The translations under genes and the position numbers were made by a program. The notes under the pieces are model-generated. The model ran no database searches. It saw only the letters and a list, made by a program, of their open reading frames with translations, and had not been told where the DNA came from. A stretch of 64,000 bases of DNA from Bacteroidia bacterium (lineage in GTDB: Bacteria; Bacteroidota; Bacteroidia; B-17B0; Aurantibacillaceae), in assembly GCA_016787445.1 (NCBI GenBank), contig JAEUTQ010000038.1:19663-83662 (forward strand). The letters run 5' to 3'. How positions within the stretch are numbered: the first letter of the stretch is position 1; every line of letters starts with the position of its first letter. Shown here one piece after another: positions 35,343 through 45,874 of the stretch.

Positions 35343-37691
35343 ATGAAAAAACTTACGTTTACATTTTTATTGATTGCCGCTTGCAATCTCCTTTTTTCTC
35401 AGGTTGAAAAATACCATAAAGTAGAAATTACAGGCGCAGTAGGTATTGCCAAACAGTTATTAGATCTTGGCATCACTATCGACCATTCTGAAGTGAAGGG
35501 CGAGCAAATCACTACAGAGATTTCTGAAAGTGAAGTGGCAATATTGAAACAAAATAATATTCCGCACAAAATAATTATCAGCGATTTAGCTTCTTATTAT
35601 GAAGAACGCATCAAGCAAGATTACCTCAATAAAACATTAGCGCCTGTTGACTGTAATGCGCCAACCGTTATAAAACCAAGTCGCTTTCATCTAGGAAGCA
35701 TGGGGGGTTATTTCACTTTAGCAGAAATGCAAAACATTTTAGATAGCATGACCTTACTCTATCCTAATTTAATTACTGCTAAACAAGCTTTAAGTCCGCA
35801 AAGTATCGAAGGTCGTAATATTTGGTATTTAAAAATATCAGATAATCCGGGTGTAGATGAAAATGAACCGGAAGTATTATACGACGCATTGCATCATGCC
35901 CGCGAAGCCGCATCCCTTTCACAACTTATTTTTTACATGTGGTATTTGCTGGAGAATTATAATACCAATCCGGATATTAAATTTTTAGTAGACAACACAG
36001 AAATGTACTTCGTTCCTTGCGTTAATCCTGATGGTTATGAATACAACCGTTCAACCAATCCGAATGGTGGTGGCATGTGGCGCAAAAACAGAAGAAATAA
36101 CGGGACTACTTTTGGTGTTGACTTAAACAGAAACTATGGAGGTCATTGGGGTTATGATAATACAGGTTCCTCACCTACTCCAAGTTCGGATACGTACAGA
36201 GGCACAGCTGCATTCTCTGAACCTGAAACACAAGCCATGCGCAATTTTTGTAATGCCCGTCAATTTAAAACAGCATTAAATGCACATACATACAGTAATC
36301 TCTTAATTTACCCGTGGGGATACATTCCTAGTTTTTACACCCCTGATTCAGCAACATATGTAAATTGGAGTATTTACATGTGTGAAACAAGTCGCTTTTT
36401 ATATGGTACCGGCGACCAAACTGTCAATTACGTTACGAATGGCGACAGTGATGACTGGATGTATGGAGAACAAACCAGCAAACCAAAAATTTTATCAATG
36501 ACGCCGGAAGCGGGAGCTGCATCCGATGGTTTTTGGCCGGCCAGTTCGCGTATCCTTAATATTTGTAAAACAACATTCAATCAAAATTTAAATCTAGCCA
36601 AACTTGTTACCAATTTTGCGTTGGTAAAAGATGCACAAGATCATTTTTTATTTAATAACGGTTATATTAAATATGATTTACAACGCTTAGGATTAGAAAA
36701 CGGAAGCTTTACTGTCTCTATCGTACCGGTAGGAACCGGAATTGCTTCCACCGGTAGCGCAAAAGTTTATCCTGCATTAACTTTAAATCAAAGTTTGACG
36801 GATTCTATTTCTTTCAACTTAAGCGGAAGTTTAACTTCAGGGCAAAACATTAAATATTTACTGGCAGTGAACAATGGTATTTATACACATTACGATACCA
36901 TTACTAAAGTGTATGGTAATGCGGTAACTGTACTAAATGATCCATGCAACACCACTACCAATTGGAATGCCGGTGGTTGGGGTGTATCAACTTCCAAATT
37001 TAAAATTGGTCCCGGCAGTATTGCTGATAGTCCGAGCGGAAATTACAGTGCCAGTCAGAACAAAAGCATTAGCTTAATTACACCTCTTAATTTAACCAAT
37101 GCAACGTATGCGCACTTACAATACTTCACTAAATTTCAGTTAGAAAAAAATTACGACAAGGTGCAAATTTTCGGAAGCATAAATGGCGGCAGTACCTGGC
37201 AACCACTATGCGGAAAGTATGAAACCGCGCCGGCTTCTTTTGGCGGAACTACGCCTATGTATGACGGATTACAAGAATTATTCGTAAAAGAAGAGATGAA
37301 CCTAAGCGATTATTTAGGGCAAAATTTATTAATTCGCTTCACCTTAACTTCCGATAATTTCGAAAATCAGGATGGTTTTTATTTTGACGAGTTTCTAGTA
37401 CGTAAATTAATTGCTACAATAAGTGATGTAAAAGATTTAGCACTAAATGATGACATTCGCATGTTCCCTAATCCAAGTAACGGACAGATAACATTAAGCA
37501 ATAAAGGAAACGAAAAATGGAGCATTGTAATTTATAATGAGCTTGGTCAGGAAGTTTTAAATAATGTGAGTTTAGCAGAAAATGAAAGCAATCTAAAATT
37601 AGATTTAAGTGCTTTACAAAGCGGACTCTACTTTATTGAATTGAGTAACGGACAGCAAAAAACAGTTAAAAAACTGGCTTTAAACCGTTAA
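35343..37691 (+). CDS. T9SS-secreted M14 zinc carboxypeptidase
   Basis: 782 residues with a signal peptide ending NLLFSQ. The peptidase domain (about 110-430) holds the zinc motif HHARE near residue 183, VPCVNPDGYEYN, WRKNRRNNGTTFGVDLNRNY (substrate-binding Arg-Asn), NAHTYSNLLIYPWG (third ligand His) and the catalytic Glu in MTPEAG. A beta-sandwich accessory region follows to about 690, then a type A T9SS C-terminal domain: MFPNPSNGQITL, VIYNELGQEV, LQSGLYFIELSNGQ. It is secreted to the cell surface or released, digesting peptides. Gene lies 58 bases after the prolyl oligopeptidase gene, and the two may work together. Confidence 0.93.
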   Translation: MKKLTFTFLLIAACNLLFSQVEKYHKVEITGAVGIAKQLLDLGITIDHSEVKGEQITTEISESEVAILKQNNIPHKIIISDLASYYEERIKQDYLNKTLAPVDCNAPTVIKPSRFHLGSMGGYFTLAEMQNILDSMTLLYPNLITAKQALSPQSIEGRNIWYLKISDNPGVDENEPEVLYDALHHAREAASLSQLIFYMWYLLENYNTNPDIKFLVDNTEMYFVPCVNPDGYEYNRSTNPNGGGMWRKNRRNNGTTFGVDLNRNYGGHWGYDNTGSSPTPSSDTYRGTAAFSEPETQAMRNFCNARQFKTALNAHTYSNLLIYPWGYIPSFYTPDSATYVNWSIYMCETSRFLYGTGDQTVNYVTNGDSDDWMYGEQTSKPKILSMTPEAGAASDGFWPASSRILNICKTTFNQNLNLAKLVTNFALVKDAQDHFLFNNGYIKYDLQRLGLENGSFTVSIVPVGTGIASTGSAKVYPALTLNQSLTDSISFNLSGSLTSGQNIKYLLAVNNGIYTHYDTITKVYGNAVTVLNDPCNTTTNWNAGGWGVSTSKFKIGPGSIADSPSGNYSASQNKSISLITPLNLTNATYAHLQYFTKFQLEKNYDKVQIFGSINGGSTWQPLCGKYETAPASFGGTTPMYDGLQELFVKEEMNLSDYLGQNLLIRFTLTSDNFENQDGFYFDEFLVRKLIATISDVKDLALNDDIRMFPNPSNGQITLSNKGNEKWSIVIYNELGQEVLNNVSLAENESNLKLDLSALQSGLYFIELSNGQQKTVKKLALNR

Positions 37692-37819
37692 AAAGTAGCT
37701 TTACTAATTTTAGCTTGGTGTTCAATCATTAAAAAAAGGTTAAATGTTGCAAAACCAGCCTTTTTTTTTAAACTTAGCTTAATATTTGTAGTCAAATAGA
37801 AAACCATAAAAATAAACAC

Positions 37820-38221
37820 ATGAAAAAAATACTTTTAACATTAGCTGCATTTAGTGCTTTAACTTTTACAGCTGTTGCACAAAACGATGCTAAAAAAGCT
37901 GCTCAGGAAAATATGACCCCTGAACAAAGAGCTGATAAAGAAACCAAACATGCTACCGAAAAATTAGGTTTAAGTACCGATCAGGCTGCAAAGTTTAAAG
38001 TATACTCTTTAGAGAGAGCAAGAAGCAACAAAGCTTTACGCGAACAGGCTAAAACAACCAGTAAAGAAGAAAGACCAAAATTAAAAGAACAACGCAAAGC
38101 GAATAACGATAAATTCTTCGCTAACGTTAACAGTATTTTAAACGCAGAACAACAAGTTAAGTGGGCTGAGCATAAGAAAAAAATGCAAGAGAAACAGGCA
38201 AAAAACGAAGCGCACGACTAA
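37820..38221 (+). CDS. Small periplasmic Spy/CpxP- or DUF4890-like protein
   Basis: 133 residues with signal peptide MKKILLTLAAFSALTFTAVAQ. The mature protein is almost wholly charged helix: MTPEQRADKETKHATEKLGL, then TDQAAKFKVYSLERARSNKA and ILNAEQQVKWAEHKKKMQ. The two-helix LTxxQ pattern (TPEQR... LNAEQ) resembles the LTXXQ signature of Spy/CpxP, and DUF4890 proteins look alike. Such proteins bind unfolded envelope proteins or sense stress. A terminator follows its stop directly. Confidence 0.7.
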   Translation: MKKILLTLAAFSALTFTAVAQNDAKKAAQENMTPEQRADKETKHATEKLGLSTDQAAKFKVYSLERARSNKALREQAKTTSKEERPKLKEQRKANNDKFFANVNSILNAEQQVKWAEHKKKMQEKQAKNEAHD

Positions 38222-38239
38222 TAATTAGTTTTAATTTTG

Positions 38240-38270
38240 AAACCGCGGCTAAACACCGCGGTTTTTTATT
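38240..38270 (+). terminator. Intrinsic terminator between the Spy-like gene and hemW
   Basis: Stem aaccgcgg / ccgcggtt with a 7-base loop and a T-run (38262-38267). It ends just before the hemW ATG at 38273, which rules out a hemW start upstream of it. Confidence 0.88.
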
Positions 38271-38272
38271 TT

Positions 38273-39394
38273 ATGGCAGGCATTTATTTACATATTCCAT
38301 TTTGCAAGCAAGCCTGTACCTATTGTGATTTTCATTTCTCCACACTTCTGAAAAACAAACCTGAATTTATAAAGGCACTTTGTAAGGAGATTGAAGTACG
38401 TAAAGACTATTTAGAAACGAATTCTATCCATAGTATTTATTTTGGCGGAGGAACACCGAGTATATTAAGTCAGGAAGAATTACAAAGCATATTCGACACA
38501 CTAAAAAAGTACTTTACCTGGGACAAACAAATTGAGATAACCTTAGAATGCAATCCGGATGATTTAAGTAAAGAAAAATTAAAGGAATTGAAAGAGGCCG
38601 GTGTTAATCGGTTAAGTGTGGGTTTACAAAGTTTTTATGATGACGAACTAAAATGGATGAATCGCGCGCATACCGCAAAAGAATCTGAAACCTGTATTAA
38701 AGCAGCTCAAGAAGCAGGCTTTAACAACATCACCATCGATTTAATTTACGGTTCCAAATTTCAAACAATTGAAAGCTGGAAACAGACTTTACAAAAAGCC
38801 ATTGATTTAAATGTGCAGCATATTTCTTCTTATAATTTAACCGTTGAGAAAAAAACCAAACTAGGAATTGACGTGTTGAAAGGAAAAGAAAAAGAAGTGG
38901 ATGATGAGAAAAGTGCCGAGCAGTTTTTAATGATGATTGAGGTGTTAGAAAAAAACGGGTTCATTCATTATGAAATCAGCAATTTCGCCAAGCCGGGATA
39001 TATCGCTGTTCACAATAGTAATTATTGGAAAGGGGAAACGTATTTAGGATTAGGTCCATCTGCACATTCCTTTAATGGAAAAAAGCGGCAATGGAATGTA
39101 GCCAATAACAACACTTATATTAAAGCACTGAGTGAAGGTGAAACTTATTTTGAATTAGAGAATCTTAGTCCACAGAACCGATACAACGAATATGTTTTAA
39201 CAGGATTACGTACAATATGGGGATGCGACATAGCTTACATTCAAAATAATTTAGGTGCCGAATATGTAAAGCATTTTGTTGATGAAATAGAAAAACAGAA
39301 TACCTCTCTATACGAAAAAGAAAATACCGTTTATCGTCTCACTAAAAAAGGGCGATTACTCGCCGATAAAATTGCAATGGATTTGTTTGCTTAG
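38273..39394 (+). CDS. hemW: HemW-type radical SAM protein
   Basis: 373 residues from ATG at 38273; the longer reading to 38237 would include the terminator hairpin. The start [18 protein letters not shown] contains the radical-SAM cluster motif CX3CX2C followed by DFHF as in HemW, not the CHKLCYFC form of Hem[34 protein letters not shown] and [15 protein letters not shown] follow, and the HemN C-terminal domain is complete. HemW transfers haem rather than decarboxylating coproporphyrinogen. Last 4 bases overlap the convergent der gene. Confidence 0.92.
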   Translation: MAGIYLHIPFCKQACTYCDFHFSTLLKNKPEFIKALCKEIEVRKDYLETNSIHSIYFGGGTPSILSQEELQSIFDTLKKYFTWDKQIEITLECNPDDLSKEKLKELKEAGVNRLSVGLQSFYDDELKWMNRAHTAKESETCIKAAQEAGFNNITIDLIYGSKFQTIESWKQTLQKAIDLNVQHISSYNLTVEKKTKLGIDVLKGKEKEVDDEKSAEQFLMMIEVLEKNGFIHYEISNFAKPGYIAVHNSNYWKGETYLGLGPSAHSFNGKKRQWNVANNNTYIKALSEGETYFELENLSPQNRYNEYVLTGLRTIWGCDIAYIQNNLGAEYVKHFVDEIEKQNTSLYEKENTVYRLTKKGRLLADKIAMDLFA

Positions 39395-40701
39395 TTTTTC
39401 TTTCTGAACGAAAGCACTAAAGGCACGCCGCTGAAATCAAATTCTTCGCGCAATTTATTTTCCAAAAATCGTTTATAGGATTCGGTAATATATTGCGGTA
39501 AGTTACAATACAAAATAATGGTTGGCTGATGCTTTAATTGCGTAACATATTTCACCTTTACATATTTCCCTTTAATAGCCGGTGGTGCGAAGTTTTCCAT
39601 TAATGGCAACATAAAGTCATTCAATTTACGCGTCGGGATATGACGCTTCATGACTTCGTATACGTGCATCGCTGTTTCCACGACTTTCATTAAACGTTGC
39701 TTCTCTAAAACAGAAACAAATAAAATAGGTACATCTCTGAATGGTGCAATACGCTCTTTAATTTTTTCTTCAAAATCGCGCGCGCTGTTGGTTTCCTTCT
39801 CTACTAAATCCCATTTGTTTACCAGTATCACTAAACCTTTGCGGTTTTTTTCGACTAAACTTAAAATGGCCAAGTCCTGCGCTTCAATTCCTTGCGTCGC
39901 ATCAATCATCAAACAACACACATCACAATTCTCAATCGCGTTGATAGTACGCATCACACTATAAAATTCAAGGTCTTCATGCACCTTTGCTTTTTTTCGC
40001 ATTCCTGCTGTATCAATCAACCAGAAGTCGTAACCGTATTTTGTATAGCGAGAATTAATTGTATCGCGTGTAGTTCCGGCAATAGGCGTTACGATATTTC
40101 TTTCTTCACCCAATAAAGCATTGGTTAAAGAAGATTTTCCAACATTTGGGCGCCCTACAATAGCAATGCGTGGTAACTCAATATCATTTAATGCCTTTTC
40201 TTCAGGCGGTAAAATTTTTACCAAAGCATCCAATAAATCACCGGTACCGCTTCCGTTGATGGCAGAAACAGTATACACCTCTCCTAATCCTAACTGATAA
40301 AAATCGGCGGCATAAGCAGCGCGTTCGTGATTATCTACCTTATTCGCCACCAACAAAACTTTCTTGCCTTTACTCTTGCGAATAATCTTAGCTACTTCTT
40401 TGTCGTAATCCGTTACGCCTTCATTTACATCCACCACAAATAACAAAGCGCTACTTTCATCAATAGCAATTTGTACCTGACGGCGGATTTCCCCTTCAAA
40501 AACATCATCACTTCCTTGAATATAACCACCGGTGTCAATTAAAGAAAATTCAACGCCATTCCAGGTACCCTTTCCATAATGGCGGTCGCGCGTAACACCG
40601 GCAACTTCGTCAACAATAGCCTGACGGGTTTCAGTGATACGATTAAAGAGGGTTGATTTCCCTACGTTTGGGCGGCCTACTATGGCAACAATGTTTGGCA
40701 T
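39391..40701 (-). CDS. der: Ribosome biogenesis GTPase Der (EngA)
   Basis: 436 residues with two tandem GTPase domains and a KH-like C-terminal domain. G1 motifs GRPNVGKST (residues 8-16) and GRPNVGKSS (near 181), G3 DTGGY and DTAGM, and G4 NKVD and NKWD are all present. The C-terminal region ([20 protein letters not shown]) fits Der. It acts in 50S subunit maturation. TACTTTTG on the minus strand (complement of 40709-40716), a perfect TAnnTTTG, lies only 7 bases before the ATG, so the leader is very short. Confidence 0.96.
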   Translation of the reverse strand: MPNIVAIVGRPNVGKSTLFNRITETRQAIVDEVAGVTRDRHYGKGTWNGVEFSLIDTGGYIQGSDDVFEGEIRRQVQIAIDESSALLFVVDVNEGVTDYDKEVAKIIRKSKGKKVLLVANKVDNHERAAYAADFYQLGLGEVYTVSAINGSGTGDLLDALVKILPPEEKALNDIELPRIAIVGRPNVGKSSLTNALLGEERNIVTPIAGTTRDTINSRYTKYGYDFWLIDTAGMRKKAKVHEDLEFYSVMRTINAIENCDVCCLMIDATQGIEAQDLAILSLVEKNRKGLVILVNKWDLVEKETNSARDFEEKIKERIAPFRDVPILFVSVLEKQRLMKVVETAMHVYEVMKRHIPTRKLNDFMLPLMENFAPPAIKGKYVKVKYVTQLKHQPTIILYCNLPQYITESYKRFLENKLREEFDFSGVPLVLSFRKKN

Positions 40702-40708
40702 AACGCCG

Positions 40709-40716
40709 CAAAAGTA
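40709..40716 (-). promoter_or_regulatory. Candidate -7 promoter element (TACTTTTG) for der
   Basis: The complement of caaaagta reads TACTTTTG, matching TAnnTTTG, with 7 bases between it and the ATG. Transcription starting about 4-6 bases after the motif would give a leader of only a few bases. Confidence 0.4.
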
Positions 40717-40730
40717 CTAATAATTTATGA

Positions 40731-43700
40731 TTATACCCGAATGCCGATAACGCATACGTCATCTACTTGCTCTAAATTGCCCTTCCAGCCATTAAATTCC
40801 CTATGCAATTCTTCCCTTTGATTGGATAATTCGAAATTATGAAGGCTTAGTAAAAGTTCGTTAAGTTGTTTGTATTTAAACTTTTTGCCCTTTGGTCCGC
40901 CAAACTGATCGGCAAACCCGTCTGTATACAAATAGAGTGTATCGCCCTTTTGCAATTCAACTTTTTGTGTTTTAAAAGACTCTTGACGTTCACCTTGTCC
41001 CACCGGCATCTTATCCGCACTTAACTCAGCCAATTTTCCATCACGAATTAAAATCGGTTTGTTATGCGCCGATGCATAGGTGAAATAATTTTGATTCTTA
41101 TTGTAGCAAATTAAAATTCCATCCATACCGTCACGTCCGCCATCCTGAGAAACATTTTCAATTAATCGCGAACGTACATAATTGAATACATCGCCCGGTT
41201 CTGTGATTTTCTTTTCGTTAATGGCTTCATTCAAAAAACTAATATTTAATAAACTCATGAATGCGCCCGGCACACCATGACCCGTACTATCACAAACAGC
41301 AAGATAGAAATTACCATTATCCGCAGAAGATTTAGCATACGTCGCCCAATAAAAATCGCCACTCACAATATCTTTTGGCTTAAAGAAAACAAAGTTGTCT
41401 GAAATATGCTCGCTGATGAATTCGGCATGCGCTAAAAGAGTTGACTGAATTCTTTTTGCATACTGAATGCTATCTGTAATCTCCTTATTCTTTTCTTCAA
41501 CTAAATTTTTCTGCTGTACAATTTCGGAGGTTCTTTCCTTTACAACTTGCTCTAACTTTTCTTTTTCCTGCTTCAATCGCTTCGTTCGCCATTGAACTGT
41601 CCCGAAATAAATAACCGCGCCAACCAATAGATATGACAAATAGGCCCACCAGGTTTTATACCAAGGAGGCAAAATTTCGAATGCGAACTTCACTTCCTCC
41701 TTATTCCAAACACCATCGTTATTACAAGCTATTACTTTAAAAACATATTTACCCGGCTGTAATCCTGAATAGGTGGCTTCTGTTTTATTTGTTACCGGCG
41801 ACCAATCCTTATCTGCGCCTTCCAACCAAAATCTATATCTAACTTTTTCGGGCGCGGCATAACTTATTCCCACAAAATTAAAAGTAAGATGATTATTAAA
41901 ATAAGGTAATTGCAAATTAACTGGCAAGGAAGTAGCCGGATGAATGCTATCGCAAAAAGGTTTAAAGTTAGCAGGCTCGAAAAATAATTTGATATCTGTT
42001 ATTTGGGTGAGTGGTTCCTTTGTATTGACAAAATCTTCTTCAGCGTTGTAACAGCTTAAACCGGATTTAGTGCCGAACCAAAGTTTACCGTCGGAAGTTT
42101 TATAAAGCGCGTTACGCAAACATTCAAGAGCCGGAAATCCCTCTTCTGCCCCATAGTGTCGTACATTTATTTTTCCGGATTTATTAAAGAGATCGATATC
42201 GATTTTATCTAAACCTTTTGCAGTGGCTACCCATAAGTTATTTTGATTGTCGAATAAAATTCCGTTACATGCATCATCACTCAATCCATTTCCCGTTGAA
42301 ATGGTATGAAATTTCTTACCATCAAATTTAGCAACGCCTCCGCCATAAGTTCCTACCCATAAATTACCTTGTTTATCCTCACGTGCCGCCATCACGTTAT
42401 TGTTTGGCAATCCATTTGAAGTTTTAAAATAGCTGAATTCATTGCCGCTTAGTTTACACAATCCGCCATCCCAAGTACATACCCAAAGATTGTTTTTAGA
42501 ATCAGGATAAAATGAATAGATATACAAACTACTTAATCCGTCGTTCACTGTATAGTTTAAAAATGTTTTTCCATCAAACTTTGTGACACCACCCGACCAG
42601 GAACCCATCCACACATTGCCCGTATTATCGATTGCCATGGCTGTGGCGGGAAACGCTTTTATTCCGTCTTTTTCATTGTACTTTTTCAACTTCCCATCCT
42701 TGTAATAATAAATTGCTTTGCTTGTTGAGAACCAAATTCCATTCTGCTTATCCTTCACGATAGAGAAAACAGTTTCATTTGCAATTTCTCTAATTGGTGC
42801 CGTTATCTCTCCTTTGTGCAAAATATTTAAACCATTGCCGCTTCCTATCCAAAGTTTACCGTGATTATCTTGCACCATACATTGCGCAGAGTTGTGGAGT
42901 AATCCGTCAGCCGTTGTATAATGAATAAATCGATTTCCCGAAAACTTCGTAAGACCATAACCCCAACAACTTAACCATAAACTACTTTCATGATCTTTGA
43001 AAATATTGTAAATAATATTTCCGGGCAATCCGTTTTTTACAGACATGCGAGAAGTCGTTTGCGTTTTATAATTGTAACACACTACACCGGTACCGCTGGT
43101 TGCAAAATAAAGTGTTGATTTACCATCGTCGACTGCTTTAAAAACAAGCGTGCTATCCAAGAGAGGATTTGAAAATTTAGTGATGCTTGGTTCGCCGGCT
43201 TTATAATTGAATTTAGAAACTCCTTTGAATGTATTTATCCAAACACTACCGTTTTCATCTTCACTAAAACCCATTGCCGTGTGATAGGAAAGTCCGTCTT
43301 GCATGGAATAAGCCTTAAACGATTTTCCATTGTAAAAATATACACCACTTTCCCAAGGTGCAATCCAAATATTCTTCTTTGAATCTTGAAACACATGCAT
43401 CACCGGAACTTGAGGCGGGTCATTTGCTCCGTTTAAATGTTTCACTTTTTTACCATCGTAAATAAATATTCCTTGTTCTGTACCCAACCAAATATTGAAT
43501 TTATCATCTTCCAGAATACTATAAATTTTGTCGGGTACAGAATCGCCGGGTGCTGAGAATGGTTTTGAAATTTTACCATCGTAAATACATAATTTTCCGC
43601 CTAGAGCTCCAATCCAATATTTACCCGTGTGGTCTTTAATTATTGGACGGGTTAAGTTACTGCATAAACCATTTTTCTCACCATAATTAATAAAGTCCTT

Positions 43701-43889
43701 GCCATTGAATTGTGAAATACCTCCACCAAATAATGTCATCCAGATATATCCCTTTTCGTCTTGAATGATTTGCGACACTTGAGAATGGCCGAGTCCTTCA
43801 CGAACATTATAAGTTCGGAAATTATATTGTTGTGCATGGCTGAGATAAGCTATGCAAAAAATAAAAACGTATATAAAAATTGAGCGCAC
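40731..43889 (-). CDS. Beta-propeller / Y_Y_Y sensor with SpoIIE PP2C phosphatase output
   Basis: 1052 residues taking GTG at 43889 as start: it overlaps the previous stop (TAGTG) and begins a clean signal peptide (RSIFIYVFIFCIAYLSHAQQ). A TTG 24 bases earlier would only add eight odd residues. Residues about 25-640 hold some 14 two-component-regulator propeller repeats (IWMTLFGGGISQFNGKDF, LWVGTYGGGVAKFDGKKF), then a Y_Y_Y domain (YRFWLEGADKDWSPV), one membrane helix near 748-768, a coiled coil with ITDSIQYAKRIQ, and a SpoIIE PP2C domain (DIVSGDFYW, CDSTGHGVPGAFMS, TDGFADQFGG, VDDVCVIGI). Periplasmic sensing thus drives a cytoplasmic phosphatase instead of a kinase. It is coupled to the TPR-PP2C gene upstream. 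Confidence 0.9.
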   Translation of the reverse strand: MRSIFIYVFIFCIAYLSHAQQYNFRTYNVREGLGHSQVSQIIQDEKGYIWMTLFGGGISQFNGKDFINYGEKNGLCSNLTRPIIKDHTGKYWIGALGGKLCIYDGKISKPFSAPGDSVPDKIYSILEDDKFNIWLGTEQGIFIYDGKKVKHLNGANDPPQVPVMHVFQDSKKNIWIAPWESGVYFYNGKSFKAYSMQDGLSYHTAMGFSEDENGSVWINTFKGVSKFNYKAGEPSITKFSNPLLDSTLVFKAVDDGKSTLYFATSGTGVVCYNYKTQTTSRMSVKNGLPGNIIYNIFKDHESSLWLSCWGYGLTKFSGNRFIHYTTADGLLHNSAQCMVQDNHGKLWIGSGNGLNILHKGEITAPIREIANETVFSIVKDKQNGIWFSTSKAIYYYKDGKLKKYNEKDGIKAFPATAMAIDNTGNVWMGSWSGGVTKFDGKTFLNYTVNDGLSSLYIYSFYPDSKNNLWVCTWDGGLCKLSGNEFSYFKTSNGLPNNNVMAAREDKQGNLWVGTYGGGVAKFDGKKFHTISTGNGLSDDACNGILFDNQNNLWVATAKGLDKIDIDLFNKSGKINVRHYGAEEGFPALECLRNALYKTSDGKLWFGTKSGLSCYNAEEDFVNTKEPLTQITDIKLFFEPANFKPFCDSIHPATSLPVNLQLPYFNNHLTFNFVGISYAAPEKVRYRFWLEGADKDWSPVTNKTEATYSGLQPGKYVFKVIACNNDGVWNKEEVKFAFEILPPWYKTWWAYLSYLLVGAVIYFGTVQWRTKRLKQEKEKLEQVVKERTSEIVQQKNLVEEKNKEITDSIQYAKRIQSTLLAHAEFISEHISDNFVFFKPKDIVSGDFYWATYAKSSADNGNFYLAVCDSTGHGVPGAFMSLLNISFLNEAINEKKITEPGDVFNYVRSRLIENVSQDGGRDGMDGILICYNKNQNYFTYASAHNKPILIRDGKLAELSADKMPVGQGERQESFKTQKVELQKGDTLYLYTDGFADQFGGPKGKKFKYKQLNELLLSLHNFELSNQREELHREFNGWKGNLEQVDDVCVIGIRV

Positions 43890-45874
43890 TATATTCTGAT
43901 ACCAATTATGCAAACATCATCAATTTGATCCAATGTACCCTTCCAATTTTCGAATGTATCGGCTAAGGCTGCTTGTTGTTTACTTACAGGCAAGTGATGT
44001 AGAGATACAAATAATTCATTGAGTCGGTGATACATGAATTTTTTACTTTTTGGTCCGCCAAATTGATCGGCATATCCATCCGTAAATAAGTACAACATAT
44101 CATCCTTTTGTAATTGAAAAGAGTAATTATTGAATTGACTTTCGGATTCGCTTTGTCCGACCGGCAATTTATCATAAGGTAATTCTATAACCTCTTTGTT
44201 ACGAACTACAACCGGCGGATTGTTTGCAGCGGCGTAATTAATACTTAGATCCTTCTTATTAAACTGCACTAAGATTGCATCCATTCCCTCCTGTCCTCCA
44301 TCTTGTGAAATACTTTCTATTAATCGTTTACGAACATGATTAAAAACTTCGTTAGGCTGATAAATTCCTTTTTCATTAATAGCTTCATTTAAAAAAGTGA
44401 TGTTTAACAAACTCATAAATGCACCAGGCACCCCATGGCCTGTACTATCACACACCGCTAAATAAAAACTTCCTTCTTCGTTGTGATTTGGAATTTCGGC
44501 GTGAGTTGCCCAATAAAAATCTCCACTTACAATATCCTTCGGACGATAATACACAAAATACTCCGGAAGATTTTTATTCAGAAATTCTTTATGCGCTAAC
44601 AAAGTGGTTTGAATCCTTTTTGCATACTGAATACTATCTGTAATTTCGGTCTGTTTCTCCTCCACCAATTTCTTTTGCTTTTCAATTACATCTTTTTGCT
44701 TTTGAGTTAATTTAAATCTTTTAAATAACAGTAAAGAAAAGACTAAGGCGATAAAAAGAATCAGTAAGGCCATGAGCGTATATAGTTGCTGGCGCATTTT
44801 TTCAGATTTAACTTCCATTTCACGCTTTTCCTCTTCTTGATCATATCTAAATTGCATTTCTTTAACCAACAATTCCTTTTTTACTTCTTCATTCATTAGT
44901 GTGTCGCGAGTTGCAATAAACTCCTTGTAATAGGATAAAGCTTTATCTGTTTGATTTGTTTCCTCATATAATTTACTTAAACCTTCACAGATTTCCTGTA
45001 TACCTTCAGGATCATTTGCGCGCCGCGAAACTCCAAGCGATTGATGAAAGTATATTTCAGCATCCTTAAATTTCTTTTGTTCGAGTAATACCCAGCCAAG
45101 ATTCCCTAATGACATCGAAATGCCTATACTGTCGGCAATTTGTAATCTTAATTCAAGTGACTTGTTATGGAATTCTATAGCCTTCTCATAATCGTGTTTA
45201 AATTGATAAATAGTTCCGATATTATTATAGGCATTTGCCTGACACTCCATATCGCCACTTTCCAAACACATCTGCAGAGACTTATTATAATACTCGACAG
45301 CCATGTCATATTTATTCAATTGTCGAAGCGCCAAACCAACATTGTTATATGCTGCTGATAAATTGGCTTTTACTTTATGCTTATTTATATAGTTAATATT
45401 CTCCGTATAAAAATACAAGGCTTGCTTTGTATCGTTTTGTCGCCAATAAATTATTCCGATTTCATTTATTGATCCTGACACACCTATATTATAATTCATA
45501 CGGATGCTTGCCTCCTTAACTTTAAATAAAAAATTAATAGCTTGCTTATAATAACCCGCGCCAATTGCCTGGAAATGGATAATATCAATTAATGAATTGA
45601 TTCCTGCTTTGAAATTATTTTTCTCGCATAATTCAAGTGCTTTATCAAAAAATAATTCAGCGTTTAAAAAATCACGCTTTGAAATTGCGCCTTTAAAATT
45701 TCTACAATATGAATTTACTTTGATTGTGTCAGGTGCTGATTCAACTATTATTTCATAAGTGGAGGTTTCTGCTTTGTTTTGTGAAACGGCAGACAGAATT
45801 GATAATACAAAAAGAGTATGTAGAATCCACTTAATAAATCCGAAATTATAATTAAAAAGGTTGGCATCAACCAA
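43889..45874 (-). CDS. TPR-domain sensor with SpoIIE PP2C phosphatase output
   Basis: Up to 661 residues. The 5' end is uncertain: the frame opens with TTG at 45874, inside a terminator hairpin, and no ATG or GTG occurs before the signal-like KWILHTLFVLSILSAVSQ. An ATT codon at 45835 stands exactly before it and is a possible start. Residues about 50-330 form tetratricopeptide repeats (AYNNIGTIYQFKHDYEKAIE, SLGNLGWVLLEQKKFKDAEI). One membrane helix lies near 360-382, followed by a coiled coil with the ITDSIQYAKRIQ linker and a complete PP2C domain (DIVSGDFYW, CDSTGHGVPGAFMS, TDGYADQFGG, IDDVCIIGI). The last domain is clearly paralogous to the next gene's, with which it overlaps by one base. 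Confidence 0.87.
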   Translation of the reverse strand: MVDANLFNYNFGFIKWILHTLFVLSILSAVSQNKAETSTYEIIVESAPDTIKVNSYCRNFKGAISKRDFLNAELFFDKALELCEKNNFKAGINSLIDIIHFQAIGAGYYKQAINFLFKVKEASIRMNYNIGVSGSINEIGIIYWRQNDTKQALYFYTENINYINKHKVKANLSAAYNNVGLALRQLNKYDMAVEYYNKSLQMCLESGDMECQANAYNNIGTIYQFKHDYEKAIEFHNKSLELRLQIADSIGISMSLGNLGWVLLEQKKFKDAEIYFHQSLGVSRRANDPEGIQEICEGLSKLYEETNQTDKALSYYKEFIATRDTLMNEEVKKELLVKEMQFRYDQEEEKREMEVKSEKMRQQLYTLMALLILFIALVFSLLLFKRFKLTQKQKDVIEKQKKLVEEKQTEITDSIQYAKRIQTTLLAHKEFLNKNLPEYFVYYRPKDIVSGDFYWATHAEIPNHNEEGSFYLAVCDSTGHGVPGAFMSLLNITFLNEAINEKGIYQPNEVFNHVRKRLIESISQDGGQEGMDAILVQFNKKDLSINYAAANNPPVVVRNKEVIELPYDKLPVGQSESESQFNNYSFQLQKDDMLYLFTDGYADQFGGPKSKKFMYHRLNELFVSLHHLPVSKQQAALADTFENWKGTLDQIDDVCIIGIRI

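Noticed and set aside
37720..37770. Possible terminator after the M14 peptidase gene (A-run, ggtt/aacc, T-run)
   Set aside because: The stem is short and broken by unpaired bases; too weak to list.
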